A DNA stretch of 64,000 bases from Dinoroseobacter sp049800775 (GTDB taxonomy: Bacteria; Pseudomonadota; Alphaproteobacteria; Rhodobacterales; Rhodobacteraceae): NCBI RefSeq assembly GCF_049800775.1, contig NZ_JBNAFR010000012.1, positions 31,220-95,219 of the forward strand, written 5' to 3'. The number at the start of each line of letters is the position of its first letter. Position 1 is the first letter of the stretch. The notes beneath the pieces were generated by a model. The model searched no databases and was not told the DNA's origin. It saw only the letters and a list, made by a program, of their open reading frames with translations. Shown piece after piece: positions 25,358 through 33,278 of this stretch. The position numbers and the translations under genes are program-made.

Positions 25358-27208
25358 TCAATCGTAATAGTCCGGCACCCAAGCCTCAATCCGGGCCTTC
25401 TGTGCCGGTGTGACTCCGAGCAGTTTCTGCTTGGTCTCGTCCGAGAACAGGTCTTCCAGCGTCTTTGCTTTCTCAGCCTTCTTCAACTTGGCGAAGGCTT
25501 TGGCCTCCGCACTCGTTGGCGCAAGGTCGAGGAGGTCGCAATAGATGGTCTTCAGCATCGGTCCTGACACGCGCTTGAAGAGGTTCTCCGCCGTGGGCGT
25601 CCAGACCTTGCGGATATCGGCCCCTGCTTTCTCAGAGAGAACTCCGTGGAAGATGTCATCCCCGCCTGTCAGCAGTTTCGCTAAGTGTCGGGTCAGTTCC
25701 GCAGCGCGATGCTTCGGCCCTTTCTTCTTGAAGCTGGCGAAGGCTTTCTTGAGATCGACGCCCCAAGCGTCTGACGGACTGACACCCGGCTTGCTCAGCC
25801 GCTTATCGATCTCGAACCCGGCCTCGACCGAGGGTGTGTTGCTAGGTGTCCCGAGGCTGATATCGAACACGTCACGAAACCCGGTTGCCCCGCTCAACTG
25901 GAAGGTCAGCAGATCAAGCAGGAGATCGGGTTGATCCAGCATGGCGTTTTGCAACGCGGCCAGCTTGATCGCGTCCAGATCATCCCGCAGCTTTTGCGAA
26001 TAGGGGTATTTCGGTGCCTTGTCGGCACCGCTCCCATGCACAGACGCCTGCAACACGCCCGCCGCAATGGCAGGTTTCTTGTCTTCGGGCCGGATCAGCC
26101 CGGCCTCGACTTTCAAGCCCCCGCTCTGATCGACATAGACCACGCATCCCGCATGGGCTTTCTGAGCGTCGGTAAAGGCACCCTCCAAAATGACATGGAG
26201 GCCCACCAGTTCTTCTTCTCCTTCCGCATTGAGAACGTCATTGTCGGCCATCTCGCAGAGGTTCTCATAGCGCTCCATCTGATCATCGGAGAGAACACCT
26301 TCGACGGGATAGACGCGGGCGAACTTACTGTCTTCGATGAAGCTCCAGCCGAGATAGGCCTCGCTGTGCGTCTCCACCCATGCCCAGCCATCGGTGACGC
26401 GCACCTGTTCTGCGGCTTCGGCCAATTGCGCGGCAAAGGCTTCATCCAGAATGTCCTGATCCTCGAAGAAGATATCCTCGGAGAAAAGATCGCGCGTGAT
26501 CTTGCCGCCACCGGCCTCGTAGGCCTCCACACCGACAAACACCGCGCGGCGGTCCGTGGCTTTGGCCGCTTTCGGGTGCAGGAAGTGGTCCAACTGGCTC
26601 ACATTCGAGAGACGGCCCTCGGCAATGGCCTGCAGCGCCTCGTGCACCAGTTTCTCGTCTTGAGCGGTCGTCATCTTCTGCGCCGCCGAGAGATTGATGG
26701 TCTTGGCTTTCAACGCATCAAGGGCTGCATCGGGCAGATTGGCGAGTTTCAAGCGGCCTTTGACATGGGCAACGGTCACACCGAAGGCGCTGGCAATCGC
26801 TTCGGCATCTGCATTGGTTGCAGCCATCCGCCCATAAGCCCGGATTTCGTCTGCCGGATCGAGCGCTTCACGGGCCGTGTTTTCCGCATTGGCCCAGAAT
26901 TCCGCCTGCTCCAGATCAAGTGCCAGAAGGACGGGGATCGAAGTTGCGCCCGCGAAGTCGGGCTCTGTTTCCGCGAGATAGGCCAAGGCCCTGAGACGGC
27001 GACCGCCGGACACGATGCCGATCTTGCCGTCATCGTCCTGAATGCCGCCGAGGTTTTGCAGCAGTCCGCAGGTCCTGATGCTGTCTGCCAGCGTCTCCAC
27101 GTCTTCCTGCGCTACCTCTTGGCGGGGATTGAGATCGTGCAGGTAGAGCTGGTCAAGCGATGCATAGATGATCGCCGCGTCGTACGGGATGGTTAATTGG
27201 TTGGTCAT
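25358..27208 (-). CDS. Large ParB/Spo0J-domain protein
   Basis: A 616-residue protein from the ATG at 27208 (AAAGGA upstream). The N-terminal ParB/sulfiredoxin-like CTPase domain (about 15-110) has LHDLNPRQEVAQEDVETLADSI and GIVSGGRRLRALAYL; a helix-turn-helix region follows (IASAFGVTVAHVKGRLKLANL, about 145-165). The C-terminal 400 residues are a long acidic and helical extension not found in classical ParB. Such oversized ParB-like proteins are common on alphaproteobacterial plasmids; they may act in partition or global plasmid regulation. The small ParA lies far away at 16597. Confidence 0.85.
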   Translation of the reverse strand: MTNQLTIPYDAAIIYASLDQLYLHDLNPRQEVAQEDVETLADSIRTCGLLQNLGGIQDDDGKIGIVSGGRRLRALAYLAETEPDFAGATSIPVLLALDLEQAEFWANAENTAREALDPADEIRAYGRMAATNADAEAIASAFGVTVAHVKGRLKLANLPDAALDALKAKTINLSAAQKMTTAQDEKLVHEALQAIAEGRLSNVSQLDHFLHPKAAKATDRRAVFVGVEAYEAGGGKITRDLFSEDIFFEDQDILDEAFAAQLAEAAEQVRVTDGWAWVETHSEAYLGWSFIEDSKFARVYPVEGVLSDDQMERYENLCEMADNDVLNAEGEEELVGLHVILEGAFTDAQKAHAGCVVYVDQSGGLKVEAGLIRPEDKKPAIAAGVLQASVHGSGADKAPKYPYSQKLRDDLDAIKLAALQNAMLDQPDLLLDLLTFQLSGATGFRDVFDISLGTPSNTPSVEAGFEIDKRLSKPGVSPSDAWGVDLKKAFASFKKKGPKHRAAELTRHLAKLLTGGDDIFHGVLSEKAGADIRKVWTPTAENLFKRVSGPMLKTIYCDLLDLAPTSAEAKAFAKLKKAEKAKTLEDLFSDETKQKLLGVTPAQKARIEAWVPDYYD

Positions 27209-27346
27209 ATCTTTATCCTTTGATTTCGATTGATGTTGGGTGTGGCGCGGCAGGGGGCATGTGCCCGCCGCCCGCCGTGTCAAACGGGGTGGATCACCTC
27301 CTTTCCTGGGGATGTTGGGGCCTGCTCCGAGGACGGGTCAGGCGGC

Positions 27347-27724
27347 TCAGTATTCGGAGGCGTGAAGGATCGTCAGGACGCGGCGGGTCACAGTGAGGTT
27401 GGCCGGATCATCGCTGCCCATGGCGTAGTCGGTGTCGTAGAGATCGATCTTCCAGAAGATGCGATGGCTGTCGCCCGCCATCTCGATATCGAAGGCCCCG
27501 AAACTATGGTCGCCGTAAGGATCGTTGTCCTCGGTGAAACTGTCGAAGCCTTGCACCCGCTGCATGATGATCGCCTTGGTTTCGGGCGAGAGGTCGGCCA
27601 CACCGCGCGTCATCACGATCTGACCGGGCACGGTGAAGTCCGCGCCCCATGTTGTCCGGAAGCGGTCGTTCTGCTCTGCGATCTTGATGGCTTCGGGTGT
27701 GGGGGTCTCAGGTGTGGCACACAT
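27347..27724 (-). CDS. DUF3768 protein
   Basis: A 125-residue protein from the ATG at 27724, with AAGGAG seven bases upstream. The pattern IAEQNDRFRTT, GQIVMTRGVADL, FDSFTEDNDPYGDHSFGAF, FWKIDLYDTDYAMGSDDPA and RVLTILHASEY matches the DUF3768 family, which is common on alphaproteobacterial plasmids and has no known function. It belongs to the minus-strand backbone gene row between repA and the ParB-like gene. Confidence 0.85.
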   Translation of the reverse strand: MCATPETPTPEAIKIAEQNDRFRTTWGADFTVPGQIVMTRGVADLSPETKAIIMQRVQGFDSFTEDNDPYGDHSFGAFDIEMAGDSHRIFWKIDLYDTDYAMGSDDPANLTVTRRVLTILHASEY

Positions 27725-28306
27725 CGGCTTGCTCCTTGGTATCTGGTTTTGAGAGCAGCCCCTGAGGGGCGTCGTCTCTAAAACCTGACCCACTGGCGAA
27801 GTGCCGGAGTGAGCAAAGGCACACCCCAATCGATGGGACGTGGCGCGGCCCGCAGCGCCTGGGGCGCGAGGACACGGGTCCTGTCTATTTGGGTTGCCTG
27901 CGCGAGAACCCAGCGGGTTCTAAAGCAACGTCCCCGCAGCGGCGTATCGCGCTCGCGCGAACCCCAAGGGGACCAGGAAAAGTTCACGCATTCTGTGTGT
28001 CAGCCTTGGAAACAAGGCGATTCGGTATATCGGGAACATGTTGTGTGGTCTGGAACATGACGGGCTTGGGTCCCGCCAATGGTCTAAAGACGGGCAAACA
28101 AGCCAACTTGCATCAAAGTATGGGTGTTTGGGCACCAACGGTCGCGTCAGGCACCTGCTTCTTAGCATTTGCGAGGGGAGTCCTAAGCAGCTGTGGTCAG
28201 AGGTCTCTCCCGCTCTGGTTATTTCTGTTAGAAATTTGGTTAGGTTTGTTATGTGGTTAGGGCACTGAAAAGACTCAAGGAAATCAGTCTTCTGGTGTCG
28301 TTTGGC
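27725..28306. other. Gene-free region next to the replication iterons
   Basis: About 580 bases without a credible gene. It contains one inverted iteron copy (TCGGTATATCGGGAAC, 28022-28037), a short hairpin GCCCC-TGA-GGGGC near 27755, and an increasingly AT-rich stretch at about 28215-28300, as expected near a replication origin. The iteron cluster begins at 28307. Confidence 0.55.
28022..28037 (-). repeat. Outlying inverted RepA iteron
   Basis: TCGGTATATCGGGAAC is the reverse complement of iteron copy 2 (28329-28344). It lies about 270 bases from the main cluster in the opposite orientation. Confidence 0.65.
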
Positions 28307-28411
28307 GTTCCTGATGTACCGAACATACGTTCCCGATATACCGAGGATGTGTTCCTGTTGTACCGAGTCGGATGTTCCTGATGTACCGAAAGTATGTTCC
28401 CAATGTACCGA
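28307..28411 (+). repeat. Iteron cluster downstream of repA (five copies)
   Basis: Five direct repeats of GTTCC[TC][GA][AT]T[GA]TACCGA start at 28307, 28329, 28351, 28374 and 28396, spaced 22, 22, 23 and 22 bases (two helical turns). Spacing and proximity to repA mark them as RepA binding sites, part of the origin or a copy-number control locus. Confidence 0.85.
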
Positions 28412-28412
28412 G

Positions 28413-29486
28413 TCACCAGATCGGGTTTGCTTCGATGTACTTCTTGGCGAAGGCGCGGAAGGCGGCGTTGGCGCTTTTCACGGGATCGTCCTTTCGTGCA
28501 GCCCATTCCCGCCAGGCATCGAGTATATACTGGATGTCGTATTCCGGGTTCGCATGCTTGATCTCGGTCAGAACGGAGTGCGAGACGGTCAGGTCCGACA
28601 GATTCGGTACATCGGGAACAGCGAGGTCGTCAAATTTCGGCTGAAATCGCACAAGTGCCTGTTTTCCCTTCGTTTTGAACGGGGTTGACACTTCGGCAGG
28701 ATCCACGATCTCGACATGGTAATCGGGAATGGTGCCGGCTTCGCAGATTTCGTTGATCCGGAACTTGAACTTGCGCTCGGTATCGATCGACCCGCATTTC
28801 TCGGCCAGGCGCTTGATCCCGATATACCATTCCGGCTGACGGCCGACATGCTTGCGGGCCAGCTCGTAAAGGCGCCGCTCAAGACCTTTTGAAAGGCGGA
28901 AGTAATCCCGATTGATTGTCAGGACCCGGCGATCCTTGACGATGGCGTTGAACATCCAGCGGTTCATCGTGACCTCAACAGCCCCCATGACGCGCTGACC
29001 GTTGCGATTGGTGCGTTCGATCACGCGCCAGTCCTCGATCCAGCCGAAACCGCGCCGCTCGCGTTCGTCGCCGGCGGTGATGTTCGTCAGGATGTTGGTG
29101 GAGCGCAGCCGATCCAGCGCGTCGAGAAAGAGCTCATAGGCGCGCTTACCGGAACTGCGGCCCGTCACCTTCAGGAAGTCGTAGGCGGAGAACTTGATCG
29201 TACGATCCTGCACGCTGACCGGGGCATCCGCGTCGAACTGCCCGTGTTCGATCCTCTCGTTCACAAGTGATGTGAGATAGATCAGGATATCCTTGTCCCA
29301 GATCGTGGCGATTCCCTTGTGCCCTGGCTGAATCTCGATCTTCACCGTGCCGTCGTCAAAGACGAAGGGGGTCATCCGCGGGCGCTTCTGAAGGGAGAAA
29401 AACGGGAACTCCATCAGGGCACGCTCGTCTTTGACCGGGGCGTCAGCGAGCTGGTCCAAGAAGAGGTCTACCTGTTTTTCTGACAC
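28413..29486 (-). CDS. repA: Plasmid replication initiator RepA (RPA family)
   Basis: A 357-residue initiator of the alphaproteobacterial RPA type. Landmarks are FPFFSLQKRPRMTPFVFDDG near the N-terminus, HKGIATIWDKDILIYLTSL, FLKVTGRSSGKRAYELF, and the central winged-helix region LSKGLERRLYELARKHVG. It binds the iterons on both sides of its gene to start replication. The start is GTG at 29486, and its AGGA ribosome-binding site lies inside an iteron, which suggests direct autorepression. A further iteron lies within the coding sequence (28604-28619). The stop is one base from the downstream iteron cluster. Confidence 0.93.
   Translation of the reverse strand: MSEKQVDLFLDQLADAPVKDERALMEFPFFSLQKRPRMTPFVFDDGTVKIEIQPGHKGIATIWDKDILIYLTSLVNERIEHGQFDADAPVSVQDRTIKFSAYDFLKVTGRSSGKRAYELFLDALDRLRSTNILTNITAGDERERRGFGWIEDWRVIERTNRNGQRVMGAVEVTMNRWMFNAIVKDRRVLTINRDYFRLSKGLERRLYELARKHVGRQPEWYIGIKRLAEKCGSIDTERKFKFRINEICEAGTIPDYHVEIVDPAEVSTPFKTKGKQALVRFQPKFDDLAVPDVPNLSDLTVSHSVLTEIKHANPEYDIQYILDAWREWAARKDDPVKSANAAFRAFAKKYIEANPIW
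28604..28619 (-). repeat. RepA iteron inside the repA coding sequence
   Basis: TCGGTACATCGGGAAC on the plus strand is the reverse complement of GTTCCCGATGTACCGA. In repA it encodes VPDVPN near residue 293, so the binding site is constrained by both protein and DNA function. Confidence 0.7.
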
Positions 29487-29490
29487 GATT

Positions 29491-29554
29491 GTTCCTGAAG
29501 TACCGAATCTCTCTTGTTCCCGTTATACCGAGTTTTGTGTTCCTGATGTACCGA
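29491..29554 (+). repeat. Iterons in the repA promoter/leader (three copies)
   Basis: GTTCCTGAAGTACCGA (29491-29506), GTTCCCGTTATACCGA (29516-29531) and GTTCCTGATGTACCGA (29539-29554). Spacing is 25 and 23 bases. The first covers the repA ribosome-binding site. Probable autoregulatory operator and possibly part of the origin. Confidence 0.8.
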
Positions 29555-29601
29555 ATTTTTCAAGATATTGCGGTACGCTATGCGGTTGGCCACAAGAGGC
29601 G

Positions 29602-30363
29602 TCAGTAGTTCACCTGCTCAAAGCCATAGTTTCCTTCGTAATCACGCCAGTCCACGAAGACCGACCGGTGGAATATACCCGGACAATGGTCCCCATACCG
29701 CTCGAGTCCCACGTGGGCCTCCGGCAACTGGCTTGGACTGGAGCCGCGAGACCAGTTGAAGTCGCCTTGGGTGCCGTAGGTGCCAATCCGCATCGAGAAG
29801 AAGCGATTGCAATCCCCATCACGTCCGCTTTCGCGTTGGCTTGCGTAAGTGACGTTGTACACACGAATGGAACGCACGAAGTTGAACTCAGGACCGCTGA
29901 TGTCGATGTCAGCGCTTTGAGCCGAATGAGCCAGCGTGAGAGCAAAATCATCGGGGAGCGGCTCAACAGAAGTACCACCTCGCCGGTGAATGGCGGGTAG
30001 TTCCAAAGGCCACGTCAATGAAACCGAGCTCTGTGGGACAGATTGTTGTCTCTGGGGTAGGTCAGGTGCGAGTGCCTCGAGGAGAAAGGGCAGGGGCTCT
30101 TTCGCGCCAAAAGACTGAAGGCTTGCACCCATCGGACACCGCCAAATCTGAAGGGGCGGCTCAATGGGCCAGGGCGTGATGCGCCGGATGAACTCGGCAC
30201 GGGCACGCGCGCAAGGTGTCGAGGCCGGCCAACCGCCCGAAAGACACAGGAGGATCGCACAATCGATTTGGTAGCTTTGTGCAGCCACCGGCTGGAGCCC
30301 AGGCCCGAGGGTCAATAATCCTGCCAGCGTGGCAATGCGTGCGCTTGCGATCATATTCGGCAT
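29602..30363 (-). CDS. Exported Cys-rich protein with TrbM-like N-terminal motif
   Basis: A 253-residue exported protein: signal peptide to about residue 29 (LQPVAAQ), then SYQIDCAILLCLSGGWPAS and FIRRITPWPIEPPLQIWRCP. This Cys pattern (C..LCL..G....C.......RRI.P.P......CP) resembles the TrbM family of conjugation proteins. The C-terminal half has no recognised domain. It lies directly upstream of repA on the same strand. GGATAAG precedes the ATG. Confidence 0.6.
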   Translation of the reverse strand: MPNMIASARIATLAGLLTLGPGLQPVAAQSYQIDCAILLCLSGGWPASTPCARARAEFIRRITPWPIEPPLQIWRCPMGASLQSFGAKEPLPFLLEALAPDLPQRQQSVPQSSVSLTWPLELPAIHRRGGTSVEPLPDDFALTLAHSAQSADIDISGPEFNFVRSIRVYNVTYASQRESGRDGDCNRFFSMRIGTYGTQGDFNWSRGSSPSQLPEAHVGLERYGDHCPGIFHRSVFVDWRDYEGNYGFEQVNY

Positions 30364-30383
30364 GGCTTATCCACAGTGTGATA

Positions 30384-30399
30384 CAATATTATAATATTG
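30384..30399. promoter_or_regulatory. 16-bp AT palindrome upstream of the TrbM-like gene
   Basis: CAATATTATAATATTG, identical to 20497-20512, placed 20 bases before the start codon. Candidate operator for a shared plasmid regulator. Confidence 0.5.
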
Positions 30400-30793
30400 A
30401 TACAGCATCGGCTGGAATGGCAAGCAAAACTTACCGCTAACGGAAATGCCAAATCTGCTTGAGCATGATCTCGCTCAGATTCCCGAGACTGGAGGGTCTT
30501 GGGCAAAGATGTATGGTCACGTATACGTCGAGATTGTAATTATGAGTTTTCGAACGACAGCGATACGCATGCGTGACTATTCCGTGGCGCACAGCGCGAA
30601 AACTGGAGGCACTGACATGAGATTTTACGCTTGTGACCACCTCCATAGTGAGATGCCACACGCGTTTGAATGGCCATAACTCGCCTGTTCAGACGACCCA
30701 CAAGACCATCAAAATACAACAACGACCGGCCGTGCTGCATCGCATAACCATTGGCGAGGTTTCCGAGGCCAGTCTTTTGATTTGGGAAATGGC
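30400..30793. other. Intergenic region, no gene recognised
   Basis: About 390 bases of lower GC content at the junction between the plasmid backbone and the copper island. No frame has convincing coding character. I saw no terminal repeats of a mobile element here. Confidence 0.45.
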
Positions 30794-30970
30794 ATGCTTG
30801 AAGATGATGGGGATGAAGCTCGTGCGACCGACCGTATCGTTGACGCTCAATCGGGAGAAATAGTTGGCCTAGTTTATGAGTGGCGTGATGGAGTTAAGCA
30901 GCCATTATGGTTCGATGGTCAGAAGCTCGACGTAGTCTTCGTCGTTTTGGCGGAACAAATTGCCAAATGA
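30794..30970 (+). CDS. Small protein of unknown function, paralogue of 18209-18391
   Basis: A 58-residue protein (ATG at 30794; an in-frame TTG lies at 30782). DRIVDAQSGEIVGLVYEW and QPLWFDGQKLDVVFV align with the protein at 18209. The first residues are acidic (LEDDGDEARA). No known function. It faces the Rieske gene tail to tail. Confidence 0.5.
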   Translation: MLEDDGDEARATDRIVDAQSGEIVGLVYEWRDGVKQPLWFDGQKLDVVFVVLAEQIAK

Positions 30971-30987
30971 AATATTGTTGGCGACTT

Positions 30988-31545
30988 CTATCCAAGGGTC
31001 AGGACCAAGTCTTCCGAAAGAGACAACGGCGGGATATGCAAGTTCTCCGGCGCGGGCCCTTTGCGGATACGCCCCGCGGTATCGTAATGCGACCCGTGGC
31101 ACGGACAGAACCATCCCCCGAAATCACCTGCACCATCGCCTAGCGGGACACATCCCAAATGCGTGCAGACACCGATCATCACGAGATAGGCGTCATGGCC
31201 CGGAATGGCGCGGTTCTCATCCAGGGCTGTGGCCTCGCCGGGAAGATTGGGATTGCGCGCATCGGTGTCTGGCAAGGCAGAGACCGCCTCTTCACGCGCC
31301 TGGGCCATCTCAGCTTGCGTTCGGTGGCGGATGAAGACGGGCTTCCCGCGCCAATTGACGGTCAGTTGCGTGCCTTCCGCGAGCCCGGAAATATCCACCG
31401 AAATCGTCGCCAGGGCGCGCACATCCGCCGAAGGGTTCATCTGATTGATCAGCGGCCAGAGCGCCGCACCGGAGGCGACCAGGCCCGCGCCAGCAGTGGC
31501 AAAATACAGGAAATCCCTGCGTTGAGTGTCATCAGACGCATCCAT
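30988..31545 (-). CDS. petA: Orphan Rieske [2Fe-2S] protein (PetA-like)
   Basis: A 185-residue Rieske subunit of the cytochrome bc1 type. It has an N-terminal Tat-like/membrane anchor (QRRDFLYFATAGAGLVASGAALW, here about 9-31) and the cluster-binding boxes CTHLGC (about 127-132) and CPCHGSH (about 147-153). In the bc1 complex it passes electrons from ubiquinol to cytochrome c1. No cytochrome b or c1 gene is nearby, so it could replace a copper- or oxidant-damaged chromosomal subunit. The start is uncertain (31545 or further upstream). Confidence 0.88.
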   Translation of the reverse strand: MDASDDTQRRDFLYFATAGAGLVASGAALWPLINQMNPSADVRALATISVDISGLAEGTQLTVNWRGKPVFIRHRTQAEMAQAREEAVSALPDTDARNPNLPGEATALDENRAIPGHDAYLVMIGVCTHLGCVPLGDGAGDFGGWFCPCHGSHYDTAGRIRKGPAPENLHIPPLSLSEDLVLTLG

Positions 31546-31653
31546 ATCATATCGACTGTGCAACCTTCCTGCGCCGGAAGGTCAACGCGGGTTTTGTAAC
31601 GTTTTGTCTGCCAACCAGGGGCTGTCGCAGAAAAACTGTGGCCGATCATCGAT

Positions 31654-32178
31654 TCAGTGATGGGGCGGTGCACCTTTTGCCATCATCAGATGATGCTCTT
31701 GGTGATGCGCGCCGATGGTCATCAGTCCGAAGAATCCAAGACCTTGTATCTGGTCGATATCGCCATCGACGACGAGGGCAACACCATCCCCGAGTTCCTC
31801 TGTCGTGACCTCCCAACCCGTCTCGGCAGCCAGGAACGGCGCATGGGCAGGCACCATGGTGCGAATGGCTTCGAGGACGCGCGGTGCCCCCCGGATTTCG
31901 AACCGGAGACCGGCGGGCCGCACACTGCGGGTAACCTCGGCCTCCATCGTCAAAAGCTCCATGTCCACGAGATGTCGCCTGAGAGCCGCGATATCGACAT
32001 TTGCCCAATCGGTGTCGGGATCGGCGCGCAGGAGCGCTACGATCTCGGCCATGGCGGCAAAGGCAGATTGCCCGGTTTCCTGCGGACCCGGCATCGCATG
32101 CCCGGTCGCGGAATGGCTGTGCTGGGCCGCGACGGGTCCAGACAATGACAGGGCAAGCAGGAGAGCAACAAGGCGCAT
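31654..32178 (-). CDS. Exported His/Met-containing protein, unknown function
   Basis: A 174-residue exported protein. Signal peptide to about GPVAAQ (residue 18); mature N-terminus HSHSATGHAMPG and C-terminus HHQEHHLMMAKGAPPHH are rich in His and Met, a pattern of periplasmic copper binders. The central part is helical with a mixed alpha/beta end. AAAGGAT precedes the ATG at 32178. It is divergent from the Crp/Fnr gene and may share the 32239-32256 operator. Confidence 0.7.
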   Translation of the reverse strand: MRLVALLLALSLSGPVAAQHSHSATGHAMPGPQETGQSAFAAMAEIVALLRADPDTDWANVDIAALRRHLVDMELLTMEAEVTRSVRPAGLRFEIRGAPRVLEAIRTMVPAHAPFLAAETGWEVTTEELGDGVALVVDGDIDQIQGLGFFGLMTIGAHHQEHHLMMAKGAPPHH

Positions 32179-32238
32179 GGGGGGATCCTTTTGAACGGCA
32201 CGATACCCGTTTTTCGTAGCACGCAGGCCTGCTCTGGA

Positions 32239-32256
32239 ATATGATTTCAATCATAT
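32239..32256. promoter_or_regulatory. Crp/Fnr-type operator overlapping the regulator's start codon
   Basis: ATATGATT-TC-AATCATAT is an 18-bp perfect palindrome containing TGATTTCAATCA (32242-32253), which fits the FNR-type half sites TGAT and ATCA four bases apart. The last bases include the A and T of the regulator's ATG (32255), so binding should repress the gene itself and may also control the divergent gene. Confidence 0.6.
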
Positions 32257-32818
32257 GCTGCCAGAGCCCTACGACCTTCTCCCAACAACTGCGCGTCAGT
32301 CGCAAACAATTGCGGCTGGCGACGTGCTCTTTCGACAGGGTGCAAGGACCCTGGGCCTCTATGTGCTAATAACCGGGCGTGTGCATCTCGAGCGGGTTGG
32401 TCCGAATGGCGAGCGCCTCATCATTCACCGGGCGGCATCCGGGACCAGCTTTGCCGAAGCCTCGGTCTTTTCGGAGCGCTATCATTGCGATGCCATCGTG
32501 ATGGATGCAGGTGAGTTGGTCCGGATCGATAAATCCGCGGTTCTCGCCGCTTTTGGAAACCCGGACTTCGCGCGGGCCTATGGGCGCCAGGCGGCCCAAC
32601 AGGTTCAGGCGCACCGGCAGATCATGGAAATTGTCGGCATCCGACGCGCCGAGGATCGGGTGATGGCGGGGATCGTTGCGGGTCTTCTGGATGGCACCGT
32701 CGTCGACTTTGCCGCACGCCTCCAGCTGACGCATGAGGCGACCTACCGTGCGCTGCGGGCGCTTGTCGATGCGGGTCGGGTCAACAACCCCTCCCGCGGC
32801 ACCTACCGATTGGCCTAG
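32255..32818 (+). CDS. Crp/Fnr-family transcriptional regulator
   Basis: A 187-residue regulator with an N-terminal cyclic-nucleotide-binding-type beta barrel (AAGDVLFRQGARTLGLYVLITGRVHL, SGTSFAEASVF) and a C-terminal winged helix (LQLTHEATYRALRALVDAGRV). No Cys cluster for FeS binding is visible, so it is not a classical oxygen-sensing FNR. The start lies inside its likely operator. It overlaps the convergent DUF411 gene by four bases. Confidence 0.85.
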   Translation: MLPEPYDLLPTTARQSQTIAAGDVLFRQGARTLGLYVLITGRVHLERVGPNGERLIIHRAASGTSFAEASVFSERYHCDAIVMDAGELVRIDKSAVLAAFGNPDFARAYGRQAAQQVQAHRQIMEIVGIRRAEDRVMAGIVAGLLDGTVVDFAARLQLTHEATYRALRALVDAGRVNNPSRGTYRLA

Positions 32819-33264
32819 CTGTGACTGGCAAAGACCGATGTCGCGCCATCGAGCCCGACAAGCAGCGTATCGAAGGTGTCCCCGGCGCCGGGACCGCCCA
32901 TGCCAGGGGAACTCATCGGCATACCGGGCACAGTCAGCCCACGCGCCGTCGGTTGCTCCGAGAGAAGCCGGGCGATGTCTTCAGCCGGCACATGGCCTTC
33001 GATGAAAAAATCGCCCACCACTGCGGTGTGGCACCCGGCCAGCTCCGGGGCGATCTGGAGCCTGTCTTTCAGCGCGTAAAGGGTGTCTTGGTCGACATCC
33101 TGGGCCTCGATTTGAAACCCGGCCTGCCTCACATGATCGACCCAGGCGGTGCAGCATCCGCAGGTCGGGGTTTTGACAACCTTTACGATGGGTCCGGCAT
33201 CGGCCATCGCCGGAAGCGCGAGGGTCGCGGCAGCACCGGTCAACAAAAAGCTACGTCGTTTCAT
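32815..33264 (-). CDS. DUF411 periplasmic metal-binding protein
   Basis: A 149-residue exported protein. Tat-like N-terminus (MKRRSFLLTGAAATLALPAMA), then VVKTPTCGCCTAWVDHVRQAGF, the Cys motif (CGCC) of the DUF411 family, and a C-terminal Met/Gly segment (VPGMPMSSPGMGGPG). DUF411 proteins are linked to copper and silver resistance and presumed to bind Cu(I) in the periplasm. Same strand as the CDF exporter 15 bases upstream, likely one transcript with 33279-35385. Confidence 0.85.
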   Translation of the reverse strand: MKRRSFLLTGAAATLALPAMADAGPIVKVVKTPTCGCCTAWVDHVRQAGFQIEAQDVDQDTLYALKDRLQIAPELAGCHTAVVGDFFIEGHVPAEDIARLLSEQPTARGLTVPGMPMSSPGMGGPGAGDTFDTLLVGLDGATSVFASHS

Positions 33265-33278
33265 GTATCGTTTCCTTC

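Noticed and set aside
25931..27196. 421-codon plus-strand frame opposite the ParB-like gene
   Set aside because: Antisense shadow; the minus-strand protein has clear ParB motifs and a ribosome-binding site.
28307..28411. Possible CRISPR array from evenly spaced 22-base repeats
   Set aside because: The units are 16-base conserved cores with 6-7 variable bases, spaced two helical turns beside repA; this is an iteron cluster and no cas gene is present.
30367..30375. Perfect DnaA box TTATCCACA near the AT palindrome, suggesting an origin
   Set aside because: Its complement provides the GGATAAG ribosome-binding site of the gene starting at 30363, and it is 800 bases from the nearest iteron; a single box is weak evidence.
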